Counted from the first letter of the stretch, positions 33,157 through 46,013 are shown. The stretch: 64,000 nucleotides of DNA from Phymatolithon calcareum (GCA_977006965.1 OZ345357.1:3100001-3164000), one strand, 5' to 3'. Program-made: numbers and translations. Notes: a model not told the origin generated them from the letters alone.

Positions 33157-33480
33157 CTGATCTACACTCCACGAAATTAAAATTGGCCTCACCAAGCAGG
33201 AAACTGTGGCCTAAGCAAACAATATCTGCGTTAAGAATTCGTACTCGCGCTCTGGCAATAATACCAAAGTCGCAGCTGCCATGGCTAATCTGATAGATAA
33301 GGAGTATAAGTACGTGTATCTGATTTACACTCCACGAAATTAAAATAGACCCACCAAGCAGGAAGCTGCGGCTTGGGCTAAGAATCACTGAGTTGAAAAC
33401 GCGTCCTAACGCTCTGGCAAGAATGCTAACGTCGCAGATTCCATGGCTATTCAGATGGACAATCTCTGAGACATGCGCAT
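33043..33480 (+). repeat. Tandem triplication of the 3' end of the secreted-protein gene
   Basis: The last about 110 coding bases plus about 50 bp of 3' UTR recur downstream with periods of 163 and 162 bp (CTCTGGCAAGAAT anchors at 33087, 33250, 33412; CTCCACGAAATTAAAAT follows the first two). Copies 2 and 3 contain stops and are not coding. The third is truncated near 33470. Confidence 0.9.
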
Positions 33481-36400
33481 TGTGGGGAGAGTTCTTCTGT
33501 GTACCATGCGCCGAGGTTGGCCGTGTAAATTCCAGAACTTTAGGTTCTTTTTTCCCGCGACCAACTGTTTATGGGGACGTAAGGAGCTGAAAAAGACGTT
33601 GTGTGCAAATATTTTGTAATCACTATCGGAATGGCGTGACGGGCTGGGAGTGGAGTGAGGAAACGCTGCTTTTTGAAACGGTGTGACTGCTGGAGGTCGC
33701 GCAGCATCCGGAGATCACGCAAGCGATGTGGTTATTGGGAAGCACGGATAGTACATTTTGTCAGAAACTCATTGAAAAGTATTGCGTACACCAGCCTGAC
33801 GCTGTCAAGCCGGCCATGAACAAAGAAGAGGAGCTACCCGTGATCCATGAATGTCTTTCATCTCGCAAAAAGGTGGCTGCTGGCGGTAGCGCAAGCGAAA
33901 GAGGCCAGTGTTGGAGTTCGAAAGTATGTGCCGCATTGTTGTGGCTGTGTGGCTATCACGCTCCATCAACGTGTGGAGGGACTCGAAGAAGCGCGCTTGA
34001 CATTGCACAGCAATTAAAATAGATTAAAGATAGTCTATCGCTGTATTGCCAGATGCTCTAGGTCTACACAGACGGGGAGGTGGTTCACATAGAGGCGACT
34101 GTAAGTTGACAGATTTATCATGATGGTGAATGGGCTGTCATAATTCTTGTCATACCTCCCAAGTAGACGGAATCTGTGGAAGAAGAGGGAGTGAAACCGC
34201 AACCGGAACATGCCAGAAAACTTAGGTTGCGCCTTTTTGCGGGACTCGGCTGAACAGTTCCGTCATTTTCGAAGAGTGGCAAATGCAAAATTGACAAGGT
34301 TTATGTTTTCTCCTAAGGTTGGTGTGATCGCTTTTCACCTACCGTCCTGTCACTCGCGATAATTTTGCTTCGCATCCGAGTGATCTTCCGGAAGCAAGGA
34401 ATCATGAAGAACGTTAGATTTCCTCCGGAAATCTGTTGAGTGTGCCACAGATGGCAGAAAAGCCTAAGGCGATTGACCGAGAAGCAAAGACTGCTTTTAC
34501 ACGGAGTTCCAAAATGTACATCCATCGTTGTATTAGGCGATCGGCCATTTTAGCTTCCGTCTAAATTGCAGTTGCATGACTTCGAAACCGCGCTTTTCTT
34601 TTGCACTACATGTCGTACAAGTGCCTTGCAGAAGGGGTACCGTCAAACCCCGAGGCAGAAGGTTTCGGGCAGAAATCGAGGCATATCAGTGCAAACTATG
34701 GAACGTCGAAAATATGGACCCTCAAAACCCCAACAGGAGCTTCAAACCCCGAAAACTTCGGTTCTCCGATCCCAAACGCTCTGCCACTACATATTGCGGT
34801 CTCTGTTGTTTCCTTAATTGCGAGCAAAACCCTATTCCGAAGAAAACGTGCACACCATTGACAAAGTTGTGCAAGAAATATCGAAGTGTAAATGTGCTCT
34901 TTGATTTTTTGCCGTGGAGCCAAATAATGTTTGCCGCCTTTTCACACTGGCTGACCAGTGCAATGATTCGCACTTGCATGTACTTTACTCGTGTACCTCA
35001 AACATAAGGCAACTCTTTGGTGCGAGCACTGAACACGCATGGCAGAATGAGATACAATTGCACGAGGATGATGACAACTATATCCTGGAGTCAGGAACGC
35101 TTGAACCTGAGCAAGGTTTGAGCAGGTTCAAATCAGAAGTGGAACTCCTACAAGAGTGTAAATTGGAAGAGATATTCACATATGAAAGGATATGTCTCCA
35201 GTGCTATGCTATGTGAAGGAAAAATTGCCAAAGACTTCCACTACAACTGTCGGGAACCGTTATCGACCTCGGGGAAGATTCTCTGGACGATTCTGCGATG
35301 CCCAACTCAGAACCTGCTTTTTGATGTTGATGATTGCGTCAAATCTTTGGAGTCATGGGGGAGCTTTTTAACTCCTTATATCCTTGGAATACCATGAGGG
35401 AAAGGTCGCATGGATGTACGATGTGTATCACAGACACATCTGCGAATGGAAAGAAAATGAACTCAGTCCGTGTTCTCTTCGCAACGTACAGCGATGTCTT
35501 TGTGCGAAAAGTAGCATTATCGTGCCGACATACCTGACTGAGAAGGACCATGCCATATGTTCTACGGCCACATCTGCGACAGTTGTGTCTGTGTCCACAA
35601 AACACGAAGATGTGCTCGAAGCAAGCACTTGCCGTCGTTCTGTCCATGATTTCAAGGCGCCGTACCTAGCTCTTTCGAGGTTGCACGGAGAACCTGAAAA
35701 TAAGGAAAAAGTACGAGCAGCTAAATTCACATTGTCTGCTATGTTTCCAAAAGAAAATGGAGGCCGTCGAGGCCAAATCAGAGATATTTCGGTGAAAATT
35801 TGTTGAGCGTGTATGCACAGAAGAAGCGGAAAATCTACCCGTGCCCTACGGAACGGCTCTTCCCGACGGAAAAGACGCATTGTGTCGTCTCAGCAAAAGT
35901 GACTTTCGAACTGTGATTCGTGTACTCTATTCTCCGTTCACAGTGCTCGATTGAGCCTTCCCAAAAACGCTCTGTGGGCCTTTCTTCAATACCTGACGTC
36001 CTGAACAACGAAGTGTTGAGACGTGAAAAACCTGTCAGCACCTCTTCACTGAGTCTTGACTCGCCTTCTGTTGGAAGTGAAGCTGGAGATTATCTTCCAT
36101 AGTGTTTGCAGCCATAGATATTGCCGGATGAAATGAGGACGGCGATAAAATAAACTGGCGAAAAATACTCATGCGAATCGTGGCCGTTAGCTAGCCGGAC
36201 CCGCATAGTCGAGCTGTGATGAGTCTGGTTGTAGACCACACTGGAACGATTACTGTTCTAATGTCGTCACTCCTCGCTTCAACGCCTCATGATTGCCGTT
36301 CACGGAATATAGTACGGAAATCTGATTCTATTTGCACTCGAGGGAGCGTTCACGGCATTGGAAGGAGATAGCAACACTTGGCAAGCATCCTTCGGTGCCG

Positions 36401-38334
36401 CAGCTGGAAATGCCTCCGCACTCGCCTTCAAAATTTCCCCGAAAAGCGCCTAGAATACGATGGAGTCAGCGTAGCGATAACAAAGATGCATGACGCAACC
36501 TTTGTGAGATATGTCTTGCCTTATAACATGCCGTTTACAATTCCCGTGAAATTTCCGAAACAGAACTCAGAATGTGTATTGAAAGTTCCAGCTTTCTACA
36601 AAAACTTGTAAAAAAGTCGATTACACACATGACGCGCTCGCATTGGGGATATCCATCTCGATTTTCTTCATAGTGGCCCAACATTTTTACGTGACACCAT
36701 GGTCAATGCGCAAATTTCCTTGAACGACCATGTCGCTTCGTCGTTTCGACACGCAATGGAGAGACTGCTAGCAATAATCTCGTTGACATGACTTTGCGCA
36801 AACGCCTCCGCCGGTGGACGTGAAGGATATGCCAACCCTCCTTTATCTTTTCGTGAGCCTCCGTCGGAGTGACCTGCGACATGTTTCGGTGCAGGCAATG
36901 TGGGTGGCGGAGCTGATCGGGTTGCGATGCCGAGCGAGTGATGAGGAAGGAATACGAGCACGGTTACCGAATGTGGGCGGCTGTGGTGAGTGCGGTATGC
37001 GTCGGAGACTGAGGGGACGTTCCAAGTTTGACGTCAAGTTCACCGGCAAAAGTCGAGCAGTTTATATAGGCAGTTGCCGGCGGCAGCGGGATGCTGAATC
37101 ATCGATAAAATGCATGGCGGTGCGTAGCCGCCGGAAAGATAAGGAGATTGATTGGACCACATTATGCCACGCTGCCCGTCGGACTCAGTGTTATGCCCCC
37201 CCAAATCAGTGACCCGTCATTAAGCAGTCCTTGTAGCATTTAAATAGTTCCTTCGCACGCTTTCCCGCCGCAGCAAGAAGAGAAAATCGGTGACAGTAGC
37301 CGTCGATGTTTCCAATGACTGAAAGCATCACATTGTCTGAAGTGGATATTGCATTACGACACTGTTCCTTGCTTTGTCAAAAAATCCCCCCTACCTTGCC
37401 CAGTTACCAATGTTTGTTCCGAGCTTACCGTCTAGGAGAGGGTTTGCGGCTTCAATCACGCATGTCTGGTTGTTGTCGTCCTCATGTGCGATCGTTCACA
37501 ATTCGAGGCTGATGATCATGTCCACGGCACGGATGCGGTGTACCACCCCCACGCGCGTGCGCAGCAATGAGCTTTCAGCCAGTTTTGTTCACTGATTTGC
37601 AATCAGACTCAAAGTGAATTTCCGCAATGGCAGTGGCACCCATGGATGGTGCAAAAACAACAAAACCGAACAATCCAGTCTCGTGCAGCGGCGCCCTGTG
37701 CAAGTCCCATGTTTCAGCGGAATGCTCTTCCGAATCCGACACCCTTACCGAGAATGAGTATAGAAGGGTATGCGCGCTACCATATTTGCATGATTAAAGG
37801 CCAAAGCGTAAACGCGGTGATATTTGTCAAAGTGAATTCTTCTCAGGTTTCTTTATCACAATGCACAGTAGGGTTAAGAGCGCCACACCATTAAAATCTC
37901 GCTTCTCTGCCCTTTTTCGTCGTGTCATCAGACGGAAAAATAATCCGCGGAACTCTTCAGCTGAAAAGAACGAAATTGCCCGTAAAGAAGATATTTTTTA
38001 CCTACATGCTGCCGAGGGTGCATATCTTCGCAAATTTCGTCGCCTGGTAAACATATGTCTGACTTATGGTGCTGCTCTCCGGACAATAATAAATTTTGTC
38101 GACTTGCAGCATACCCTAAACGTACCACTGCGCCCTCTGTACAGTGGTGGCTCCACTGCGCTCAATACGATGTGTTATGACGTAGAAAACTGCGCCAAAG
38201 TGATTGCCCCCCTGATCAGGAGGACATGTGTGAAGGGACAATTGGGGCCAGATGAAGGATATCATCAGACGACGCATGAACATGGGCCTGCGCCAATATG
38301 ATAAAAAAAATAAAGAAATGAGCAAATTCACTAC
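33481..38334. other. 4.9-kb region without a supportable gene
   Basis: ORFs up to 146 codons occur (for example 37861-38301, Arg-rich, and 35384-35806), but neither has conserved motifs or neighbours that support it. Composition alternates between AT-rich and balanced stretches, as in decayed repeats. I see no LTR, TIR or RNA gene here. Confidence 0.5.
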
Positions 38335-38339
38335 ATGGC
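38335..38339. repeat. Left target-site duplication of the copia element
   Basis: ATGGC, identical to 43876-43880. Confidence 0.85.
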
Positions 38340-38542
38340 TGTGAAAGACGTATTCATAAATGCTGCGGACACTGCTGGATCCGTGAGTGCCGAGATCTAA
38401 TTCTCTTTCCACGTGTAACTTAGGGTTATACCTCCGGAGAATCCTCTGTAATCTCAACAGACTTAACAATAGAAACATTGCTGCTGCTGTTCTCTCTTCG
38501 GAGACAGACAGAGAAATTCCTACTGATACTCGTTTACTAATA
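38340..38542 (+). repeat. 5' LTR of the copia element
   Basis: 203 bp starting TGTGAAAG. A primer-binding-site-like TGGTAGCACCAGG follows directly at 38543. Confidence 0.88.
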
Positions 38543-38584
38543 TGGTAGCACCAGGAAAGTTAACCAGCACAAAACTTCGTAAGC

Positions 38585-39605
38585 ATGGACAGAGACCGGG
38601 ACATCATCAAGATCTCGCAGCTCAGCAAAGATGCAGATTTCATTCACTGGAAACGTTGCCTTCACGAATACCTGCACAAGAATGAGCCGTATCTTTTCGG
38701 ACTCTCCGGGGAACCGGAGGACGACGACGACGCTGCAGAATTGCTCAAAAAGTCCAGAAAGGCCAAAGTGGACATCGCTTTGTCTCTCTGTCCTACCTTT
38801 CAGACTCAAACCCGTAAGATCATCGATGATGACGACAAGACGGCCAAGAACTGTGGGAAGAGATCACTCGGATATAAACCACGGCAAGCACGCAGACTAT
38901 CCTCAACCTCCGACACAAACACGATTCTCTCCGCCTCGACGAGAACAAGAGCTGGGATGCACACATCAATAAGTTTCTGGGAATTTGCGACGAGTCAGCT
39001 ACGATGGACGAAGAGGTCAACGAGAAGGACAAAGTCAACAAATAGTTTCGCACGTTAGCGGAGAGGTTTTCACCTTTGCCCATGGTATCATCTCTTACTG
39101 AGTCCAACTTCGACAACTTCAAGGAAGTTGTTCAAGCGGAGATCGCTAGAACAGTGAACGAGCAGCACAATCACCAAGCTTGCCAACCAAGCAGTAACAC
39201 CGCATTCTTCAAGAGTCAAGACCGTGGGGGCTAGGGAGGTTGGAATGGCAGACCGTATCGTCGCGAAAAAACGGACTCGGGCGAGAAGGAAGGAACATGA
39301 CAAACGGTATAGGGAAACCATGTTACTACTTCGGAAAAGTAGGACACTTCATCCATTTTTGTCCCGAGAAACGTGCCGAGTACTACCAAAGCTCTTATAG
39401 ATATTTCCAATCCAGTCGAGGAAGAAGTAGGGGATACTACAGAGGCTCACGTGGATATCGAGGACGGCGAGGAAAGTACAACCGGCAGCAATACCGCGGC
39501 CACGACCTTGGACAGGATCTAGAGCAACACCCTGAGGATGAATTCAAGGGACAAGCAACGGCTAACCACGTGAGCGGATACAATCACCCATCCCGACGCA
39601 CATAG
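38585..39605 (+). pseudogene. gag: Copia gag
   Basis: Starts at the ATG at 38585 (MDRDRDIIKISQLSKDADFI), with the copia-gag pattern FIHWKRCLHEYLHKNEPYLF. Frames break near 38850. The nucleocapsid region near 39320 reads PCYYFGKVGHFIHFCPEKR, a CCHC knuckle in which the second Cys is replaced by Phe. It is followed by an Arg/Gly/Tyr-rich tail (RGRSRGYYRGSRGYRGRRGK). Confidence 0.75.
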
Positions 39606-40037
39606 TTCGGAAACCCACACAATGGCTCTAGATTCGATGACCCGTCAGGGCCTTTCTGTGAGAAAATGTGGTCGTACGATTCCGACGCACGCTGGCCAGG
39701 GTGGACAACGATAAGTCACACCGCGCGCTCATAGACTTGCGAACAACGCACAACGTTTGCGATGATCTGTCCAAGTTCATACGCTATGAACGTATCGCCA
39801 AGGAAACTCTGACCGCCCCATTCGGTACAGCACAAATCTTAGAAGAGGGACTGATCTGGATACCGCTTGGTGGAGGAATACAAGTTGAAGCTACCATGCT
39901 CTGCAATTTCATTCACATATTATGGATGTCTGTTATCTTGCGAAACACTACAACATTCTGTTCGCGGATAACCTCAAGCAATAAAATGACTGTTTCATCC
40001 GGTACAAAAGAACGATGAAAGTAGCATACTAAACTCT

Positions 40038-42600
40038 ATGCATCGACGGGCTTTACCATATGCATTTGATAACCGACAACCATTTTCGCAAATCGGCTGC
40101 ATTTATACAACGCTCGAACCGAGAAGCTATCTCTTGGAACGACAAAATCCGAGCACACAACCGTATACGAGACTCGCCGAACGTTTGCCGAGTACTCTGC
40201 GTTTTCATTCATCTAAGATGAACAAATTGGAATGTATCCCATGCCTGATTGCAAAGTCGAAGCGATCGCCAGTTTACCCATCTCGTATCTCCGCAACCAA
40301 TCCCATACAGGAGATACATCTTGAAATTTCAAGGCCATTCATCACTACGCTGAACAAGGAGATATTTGCGGTTCACTTCATCGACGCTTTCCCAGCCAAG
40401 TCCGACACTACGGTGTTAAAAGCAGAGTGATCTCTCTGCAACCCTCCTGGAGGACAAGGCCAGAGTCGAAAAGCAATTCGTCGAACACGGTCATCATATC
40501 AAGACCATTCAACTGGATAACGCCAGCGAAAACTTCTCCAGTGTTGTCGTACAAATCTGTGACGACGAAGGAATTCGTCTAGCACCATCTCCTGTATACG
40601 AACCCGAGAGCAACGGGAACAACCGAAAGATTCGTCCAAGAGCACTGCGTCAGAGCCAGAGTACTCATGTTCTCCACTGAACTTCCAAAAACACTCTGGG
40701 TCGAAGCTCTCGTACACGCGAACTGGTTGAGCAACCGCAGGCCATCAAGCCGACTTCACGGAGATCTGCCCATCCTGAAATGGCACACGAATGCCGAAGT
40801 GGACCTCAGCAACTTTTTCGAATTCGGACAGGTCGGGTTCGCGTTCATTTACCGATCACCAAGAGCAGCATGAAAGAAGATCCTTCCCATATGGGAGCCC
40901 GATCGATTCGACGGCATGGAAAATGACACGCGACTCATCCGTGTGTTCATCCCGGCGCGTGGAGTCGTCAAAGTAGTACGCCGCAGGGACTTTCGAGTCA
41001 TGAAGGGCAACCATGTACCAGGCATATTCACACTTCGTGATGGATTGTCGCAACGAGCATCCATCGAAGCAGAAGACAACAATCCCAGCGCTGAGGCACA
41101 TCTCATCCTCTGTTTTGCATCTTTGCACCGTGAGAACCCGAAACTCGCACATCCGCTTGCTATTGCAGCGGACCGAGTACCACGATCGTTAGGAGAAGCG
41201 TGTCAAACACCAGCGTGGGCAGCAGCCATCGATCGCGAATATGACGCCCACATAAAGAGAGGCACATGGTCGTACGCCATTCCTACACCAGACATGAACA
41301 TCGTGCAGTACATTTAGGTGTTCAAGGCCAAACCACTCGATGCAGAAGAATCGCGGTACTTGTCTAGAGAAAGGGTCAATGCTCGCGGTGATTATCAGGA
41401 AGCGTGCTTAGACTTTGACCCCGATAGGCTGTACGCACGAGTCGCCTCGTATGAAAACATTCGATTGCTTCTCGCATTTGTGGCCGGGGAAGACCTCATC
41501 CTCGCATGGGGCGACGTATCCAACGCGTACCTCTACGGGAAGATCGACGTTCCTATTTACATGGGGCAGACCACGAACTCATCAACAAGAGAGGACAAGC
41601 CAGGTTACGTGTGCCGTCTCGATAAGGCCATTTACGGTATAAAGCAAGCGGAGATCTACATTGCACGAATTTCTCACCAGTTAGGGATTCTGTGTGTCGA
41701 AAGTCGATGAACGGCTGTACTTCTTGAAGGATCACAGTAGGTTCCTCATCATTGCCGTGGTAGTGGACGACATGCCATCCGCATCGAAGGACAGAAACCT
41801 CCTCGAAGACGTCAAAGACAAAATTAAGGCGACGTATTATGTTTTAATGTTTGGTGCTCTGCGTTAGTTCATCAGCTGGACGATCACACGAAGTCTGAAA
41901 ATATTGAAAGTTGAGCAAGAGAGGTACGCGAAAACACTGCTTCGGCAATACGGAATCAAAATTGCCAACCGGGCTCGTACACCGTTGCTAGTAGAAGCCG
42001 GCCTCATGCCTGCGGCACAGCACGAAAAACTTCTAGATCGCCAGGACCACGCAGCCCAGAGGGCGATAATCGGGGGCCTCTTGCGCATCGCATTGTGTAC
42101 GAGATCAGACAACACCTTCCCGATAGGTGCACTCGCTCGTCAAACTCACGCTCCCTGTCATCGCCATCTGGAATCCGTCAAGCGTGGTCTCCGTTATCTT
42201 GCCGGTAGTACCATCCTTGCCATTCGCTATCGTCGCAATGGAAAACTGGACACATCATTGCTTACTGCGGCCGTTGACGCCGACTAGCGTGGACACATTG
42301 AGACACGAAGGTCCACGACGGGATACCTTATCTGCGTCAACAGCTCTCCCGTCCTTCGGAAAAGCCGCCGACAAACAGTCATCACCTTGTCATCCGGCGA
42401 AGCTGAGTACGTCGCCTTGTCGTCCTGCAGCTGAGAGGTCTCCCGTATGCGCAAACTATACTGGGAGATGTTCCACCAAGCACCCTGGTCCGCGGCACAC
42501 GATATGTAGACCGACAAAGATACTTCTAAACACGACCGCTGCAAAGCTCGCATCCGAAAAGCAAAGCACCGCCCGAACCAAGCATATCGATCTGAGACAC
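40038..42600 (+). pseudogene. pol: Copia pol: integrase, RT, RNase H fragments
   Basis: GAG-pre-integrase and integrase signals: KLECIPCLIAKSKRSPV near 40225, then LPKTLWVEALVHANWLSNR near 40680. RT: TPAWAAAIDREYDAHIKRGT near 41210, LLLAFVAGEDLILAWGDVSN, and KPGYVCRLDKAIYGIKQAE. The canonical WVFK is broken by TAG at 41315 (Trp position). RNase H remnants follow at 41904-42290 and, in another frame, a SSGEAEYVALSS-like piece near 42390. At least six frame breaks are visible. Confidence 0.85.
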
Positions 42601-43499
42601 CATCACGTTCTCGAAATTATCACCTCGGGGGTCATCAGCACTGAGTACGTCAGAACAAATGTCCAACAAGCTGATATGCTAACGAAGGTGATGATACTCG
42701 CGACCTTGAAGCACATGTTCAACTTAACAACATGGGCTTGTAACATCCATCGCGCTCGCATCGCAGCCATCGTGCCCAACTTCCATACAACCTTCTCGCC
42801 ATTACAAAGTTTCCACTCTGTAACGCCTTACGGCCCACACGAGCAAAGTACTGTTACTGCCTTGTCCATCACCCTGCCACTACACCGCCGGTACACTCTA
42901 CATTCGTCCCCACTGCTGCCACGATCAACCAAATCTGCTGCCATAGGACCGCCGCCACATTCAACTTTCGTCACCACTGCTGCCACTATCAAACAAAAAT
43001 CCGCTACCTCCGCACCGCTGCCACGCTCAAAATTCATCGCCATGCTACCAGCGCCGCCCGAACACTCAACATCCTTGAGCGCGCCGCCGTGCACCACCAT
43101 GTTGTAGTTGCAATGCCGCTGATCGCCCGGCGCGCAAAAGGAAGCCACCTTGACGCAACAACGGGATCGATGGGACGTCGTGCGCTGGAGAATTCAGTCC
43201 ACGGAAATGTCGCAGATTATATTCTGCTGCATATTTGGAACGGTTGTTGAATACTTGGAATTATTTGAACTTACCGCCGTTATACGAGATATTTGAAAAG
43301 CTGCCGCGCTGAAGGGCTTGAAATGAAATATTGAATTGATTGATAAAGATGATTAATGATGATGCATACTGATTCTGAAAATATGAATGTTATGCTGACT
43401 AATTGACCTGTGTTGCTGATTGTTGATGCCGCTGTTTGATGATCTCCTGTTTGATAATCACAAGAAAATAGTGTGAGTGGCACTGTAAGACCCTCATAA

Positions 43500-43606
43500 A
43501 GATCGAACCGACGCACGGCCCCTTCCCAAGATTTGCGCGTGGTCATCCCCCGATCACTCCCTCACCCCGCGGTAAACCACTGAGCTAAACCATTCCCGGA
43601 TGGGTT
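43500..43606 (-). ncRNA. tRNA-like sequence, possible SINE head
   Basis: On the minus strand GGGAATGGTTTAGCTCAGTGG carries a good RNA polymerase III A box (TAGCTCAGTGG, 43587-43577). 78 bp downstream lies a B box-like GGTTCGATC (43509-43501). The spacing is about 30 bp too long for a plain tRNA and the D and acceptor stems do not pair well, so a tRNA-derived SINE or decayed tRNA is more likely than a functional tRNA. It sits inside the 3' part of the copia element. Confidence 0.35.
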
Positions 43607-43672
43607 CATCGACAGCTACTGGTAACACGTGTTCGTAACATTGTCTTTAGTCTCGACACTCCCCACAGGGCG

Positions 43673-43875
43673 TGTGAAAGAAGTAATCATAAATGCTGCT
43701 GACACTACTGGATCCCGGAGTGCCGAGATCTAAATCTCTTTCCACGTATAACTTAGGGTTAGACCTCCGGAGAATCCTCTCTAATTTCAACAGACTTAAC
43801 AATATAAACCTTGCAGCTGCTGCTCTCCCTTCGGAGACATACAGAGAATTTCCTACCAGTACTCGTTTTCTAACG
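43673..43875 (+). repeat. 3' LTR of the copia element
   Basis: 203 bp, paired with 38340-38542; the right duplication ATGGC follows at 43876-43880. Confidence 0.88.
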
Positions 43876-44227
43876 ATGGCCAGCAAAAGTGGGAAAAATT
43901 CACTAAATGGCCATCCCTAGCCAAAACGTAAATGAGAACGTAATCGAAGGATTGTACCGCAACGAAAAGTCTCTCATGGGCAATGATAATCGGCAAAGGG
44001 AGCTTCAATTTTACAGAAATCCAATCCAATCCTAGCCAAAACTACTACTCAATCGTTTGTCAAAGCAATCTATGCAATATTATAATGCATTGCGCGCGTT
44101 ATTCTCTATGCTTTAGATACTCGTCGCAAAAAAAATCTCCGTCATCTCAGTCCGTAAAGTCCACGAGCTGCTTTGGAGTCGTGTTTTCCCTTCGCCTCGA
44201 CAAGTTTGTGGATGATGGGCCTCCCGC

Positions 44228-44232
44228 TCGTT
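44228..44232. repeat. Left target-site duplication of gypsy copy 2
   Basis: CTCGT, identical to 58333-58337. Confidence 0.9.
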
Positions 44233-44840
44233 GTAACGAAACGGTTCGTTCGGTGGTAGCTCAGGGTGAACGACCGTTCGTTCCGTGTGCACCTGAGGCA
44301 GACGGTTAGTGGGCAAGAAAGCGGATGGTAGAGCGGTTTGGCGTCACTCCCAACGATGGAAGTGACGCCGGGGTGGACTGTAAACACCCCGAAGTGTCTA
44401 GGACGGCGGTAGTGATGGACAGACACGAGGAGATCACCCTACGCAAGGTTTGGAAGGGGTAGACAAGCCGATCAACGTCAAAGGTGACGTTGCGGGGCAA
44501 GCCGGCACGTCGCAGGCGACGTAGCAAAAGTGGTAACACAGGGGTTTCCCTTAGCGACACACACTCAGTGGGGTCAGAACGGCGGTCGTTGGCGAGCCCT
44601 AGGTCCTAAATCCCTTGGGAGCCTTGACGGTGGCTGAGACAGTCGAGCGTGTGTGTGCTTCCGAAAACCCCTTGTTGGTTTATTCACTCGCCGACGACGG
44701 TGGTTAAGTGCTATGCTACCTAAGCGCTGGACACGTGGCTAGCGCGTCGCTAACTAGAAGTTTCGCGGGATTCGGACCGCGTGTCCACGTGTACGCGCTG
44801 TCAAAGGGGGTCGGGAACAGTCCCATTTTGTATTATCCCA
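44233..44840 (-). repeat. 3' LTR of gypsy copy 2
   Basis: 608 bp, nearly identical to 57724-58332. The adjacent 44841-44853 reads as a purine tract on the minus strand (AAGGAGGGGGTGG), as expected just before a 3' LTR. Confidence 0.93.
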
Positions 44841-45364
44841 CCACCCCCTCCTTAACCAAGCGGCCACCACCTCGCCGCGTCAAGGTCGCCAATCGATGTC
44901 CGGTCATCGAATACTTCCGCGCCCGGGTGCCGACGTCGGCCTCAAACACTGCAGAGTGGTATACCCGCGTGTCTGGCCCGCTCGCGACGGTGGAGGACGA
45001 TGACAACCATCAGTGGTTCGCCAAACCTCCGGAGGGTTGGCAGAACCTCCTAATACGCCGTGGGCAGCTTGCCTCGCCGGGGTTCGTCATGCCCGCCGGC
45101 GTTTGTGACGTTCGATACGCCGAGTCGGCGGCAGAGCGCCGCTTCCTGGAGTGGCTGCGTGGCACTGTTGCCAATAACTCGCAGTTCTGCCATGCGGTCG
45201 GGCACGGTTCGGTGCACAAGGAATTCTTCCGCCAGTGGCCAGCACCGGTGCTGCCTCCTTGGTACAGCTCCGTCGACGTCCACGTGCACGAGCGCCAGTG
45301 GCCGCGGCGAAAGAGGCACGAGCTCCGATGCTTCGTTACCCGTGAACAGCGCGAGGCGCGCTAA
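44841..45364 (+). CDS. Antisense ORF of gypsy copy 2, first segment
   Basis: A plus-strand frame, open from inside the LTR (ATG at 44708), runs to TAA at 45362. After the LTR it reads as ordinary protein (FRARVPTSASNTAEWYTRVS; RYAESAAERRFLEWLRGTVA; HKEFFRQWPAPVLPPWYSSV). It is rich in Trp, Arg and Asp, with no known motif. A one-base shift near 45350 would join it to the segment starting at 45367. No start codon is obvious outside the LTR, so transcription from the LTR in antisense, or splicing, would be needed. It may be an accessory retroelement gene like the antisense ORFs of some plant gypsy families; that comparison is by position only. Confidence 0.5.
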
Positions 45365-45366
45365 GT

Positions 45367-46013
45367 GAGGAACGACGCCGGGGTCGCTCGTGCTCGTTAC
45401 TCCGTCGGTGGGGAATGGTGGATCCCGATGGAGGTGGCCTACGGCTGGAACGTTCCATGCCGCGCATCGCGTACACCAACGGCCTGATCATGGCTTCCCG
45501 ACCGTACTCGTCGTCCCAGGTTCCGGAATCTAAAGTCGTCTGTTGCGCCTTTCTGACATTCTGGGTCCGCAACGTTGCGTTTGACCTCCTCATACAGGCT
45601 GGCGCCCAGTCGGCTGGGCGAGTCAAGCACCGCGACGGTCGCTTGTGGAGGACTTCGCCGACGCTGCGGAAGCTCATCCGCAAGTTAACCCCCGCACTCC
45701 TCGTCGGCGAGGAGTACGCAGAGCTACTCCTGAAGCTCCTTGGGTTCATCGACACCATCCACTGGGGTGAACTGTCACCCTTCCGCAATGTCATGCCCAC
45801 AGCCAACGGTGGCGAGGGTGACAAACATGGTTGGTCACCAATCTTCGTGAGCGCCGACTACGTCCTGTTCGACGTGGAACGGTGGTGCCCTATGCTGCCT
45901 GACCGGTTCATGAGCGAGGGTCCAGCGTTGGGAAAAAGTAGGGGTGACCGGCTCAACGGTGAGCTGCCCAACTGGCGTCGCATGGATGTCCATGTCGGGG
46001 GGCCAACTTGACC
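45367..46013 (+). CDS. Antisense ORF of gypsy copy 2, middle segment
   Basis: Continues the antisense protein (SMPRIAYTNGLIMASRPYSS; KVVCCAFLTFWVRNVAFDLL; VGEEYAELLLKLLGFIDTIH; FVSADYVLFDVERWCPMLPD). The first ATG of this segment is at 45415. It ends at TGA 46009-46011, immediately after a run of six G at 45997-46002. One extra G there would put it in frame with the segment beyond the Harbinger element. No family is recognised. Confidence 0.5.

Larger units (their letters stand above)
38340..43875 (+). mobile_element. Degenerate Ty1/copia LTR retrotransposon
   Basis: 5.5 kb with 203-bp LTRs (38340-38542 and 43673-43875) and an exact ATGGC target duplication. Gag, integrase, RT and RNase H pieces appear in copia order on the plus strand, all broken. 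The LTRs differ by roughly a tenth of positions by eye, so it is older than the two gypsy copies. Confidence 0.92.

Noticed and set aside
36814-37212. 132-codon ORF as a gene
   Set aside because: Arg/Cys-rich, no motif, overlapped by ORFs in other frames, in a region lacking other gene signals.
37861-38301. 146-codon ORF upstream of the copia LTR as a gene
   Set aside because: No motif, promoter or homologous pattern; it may be chance or a remnant.
42127-43107. 326-codon ORF at the end of copia pol as a separate gene
   Set aside because: It overlaps RNase H remnants in other frames and its C-terminal half is His/Thr/Pro-rich low complexity.
44250-44330. GGTAGCTCAGGG in the gypsy-2 LTR as a tRNA gene
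   Set aside because: An A-box-like word only; no B box at proper spacing and no cloverleaf; it is repeated because it lies in the LTR.
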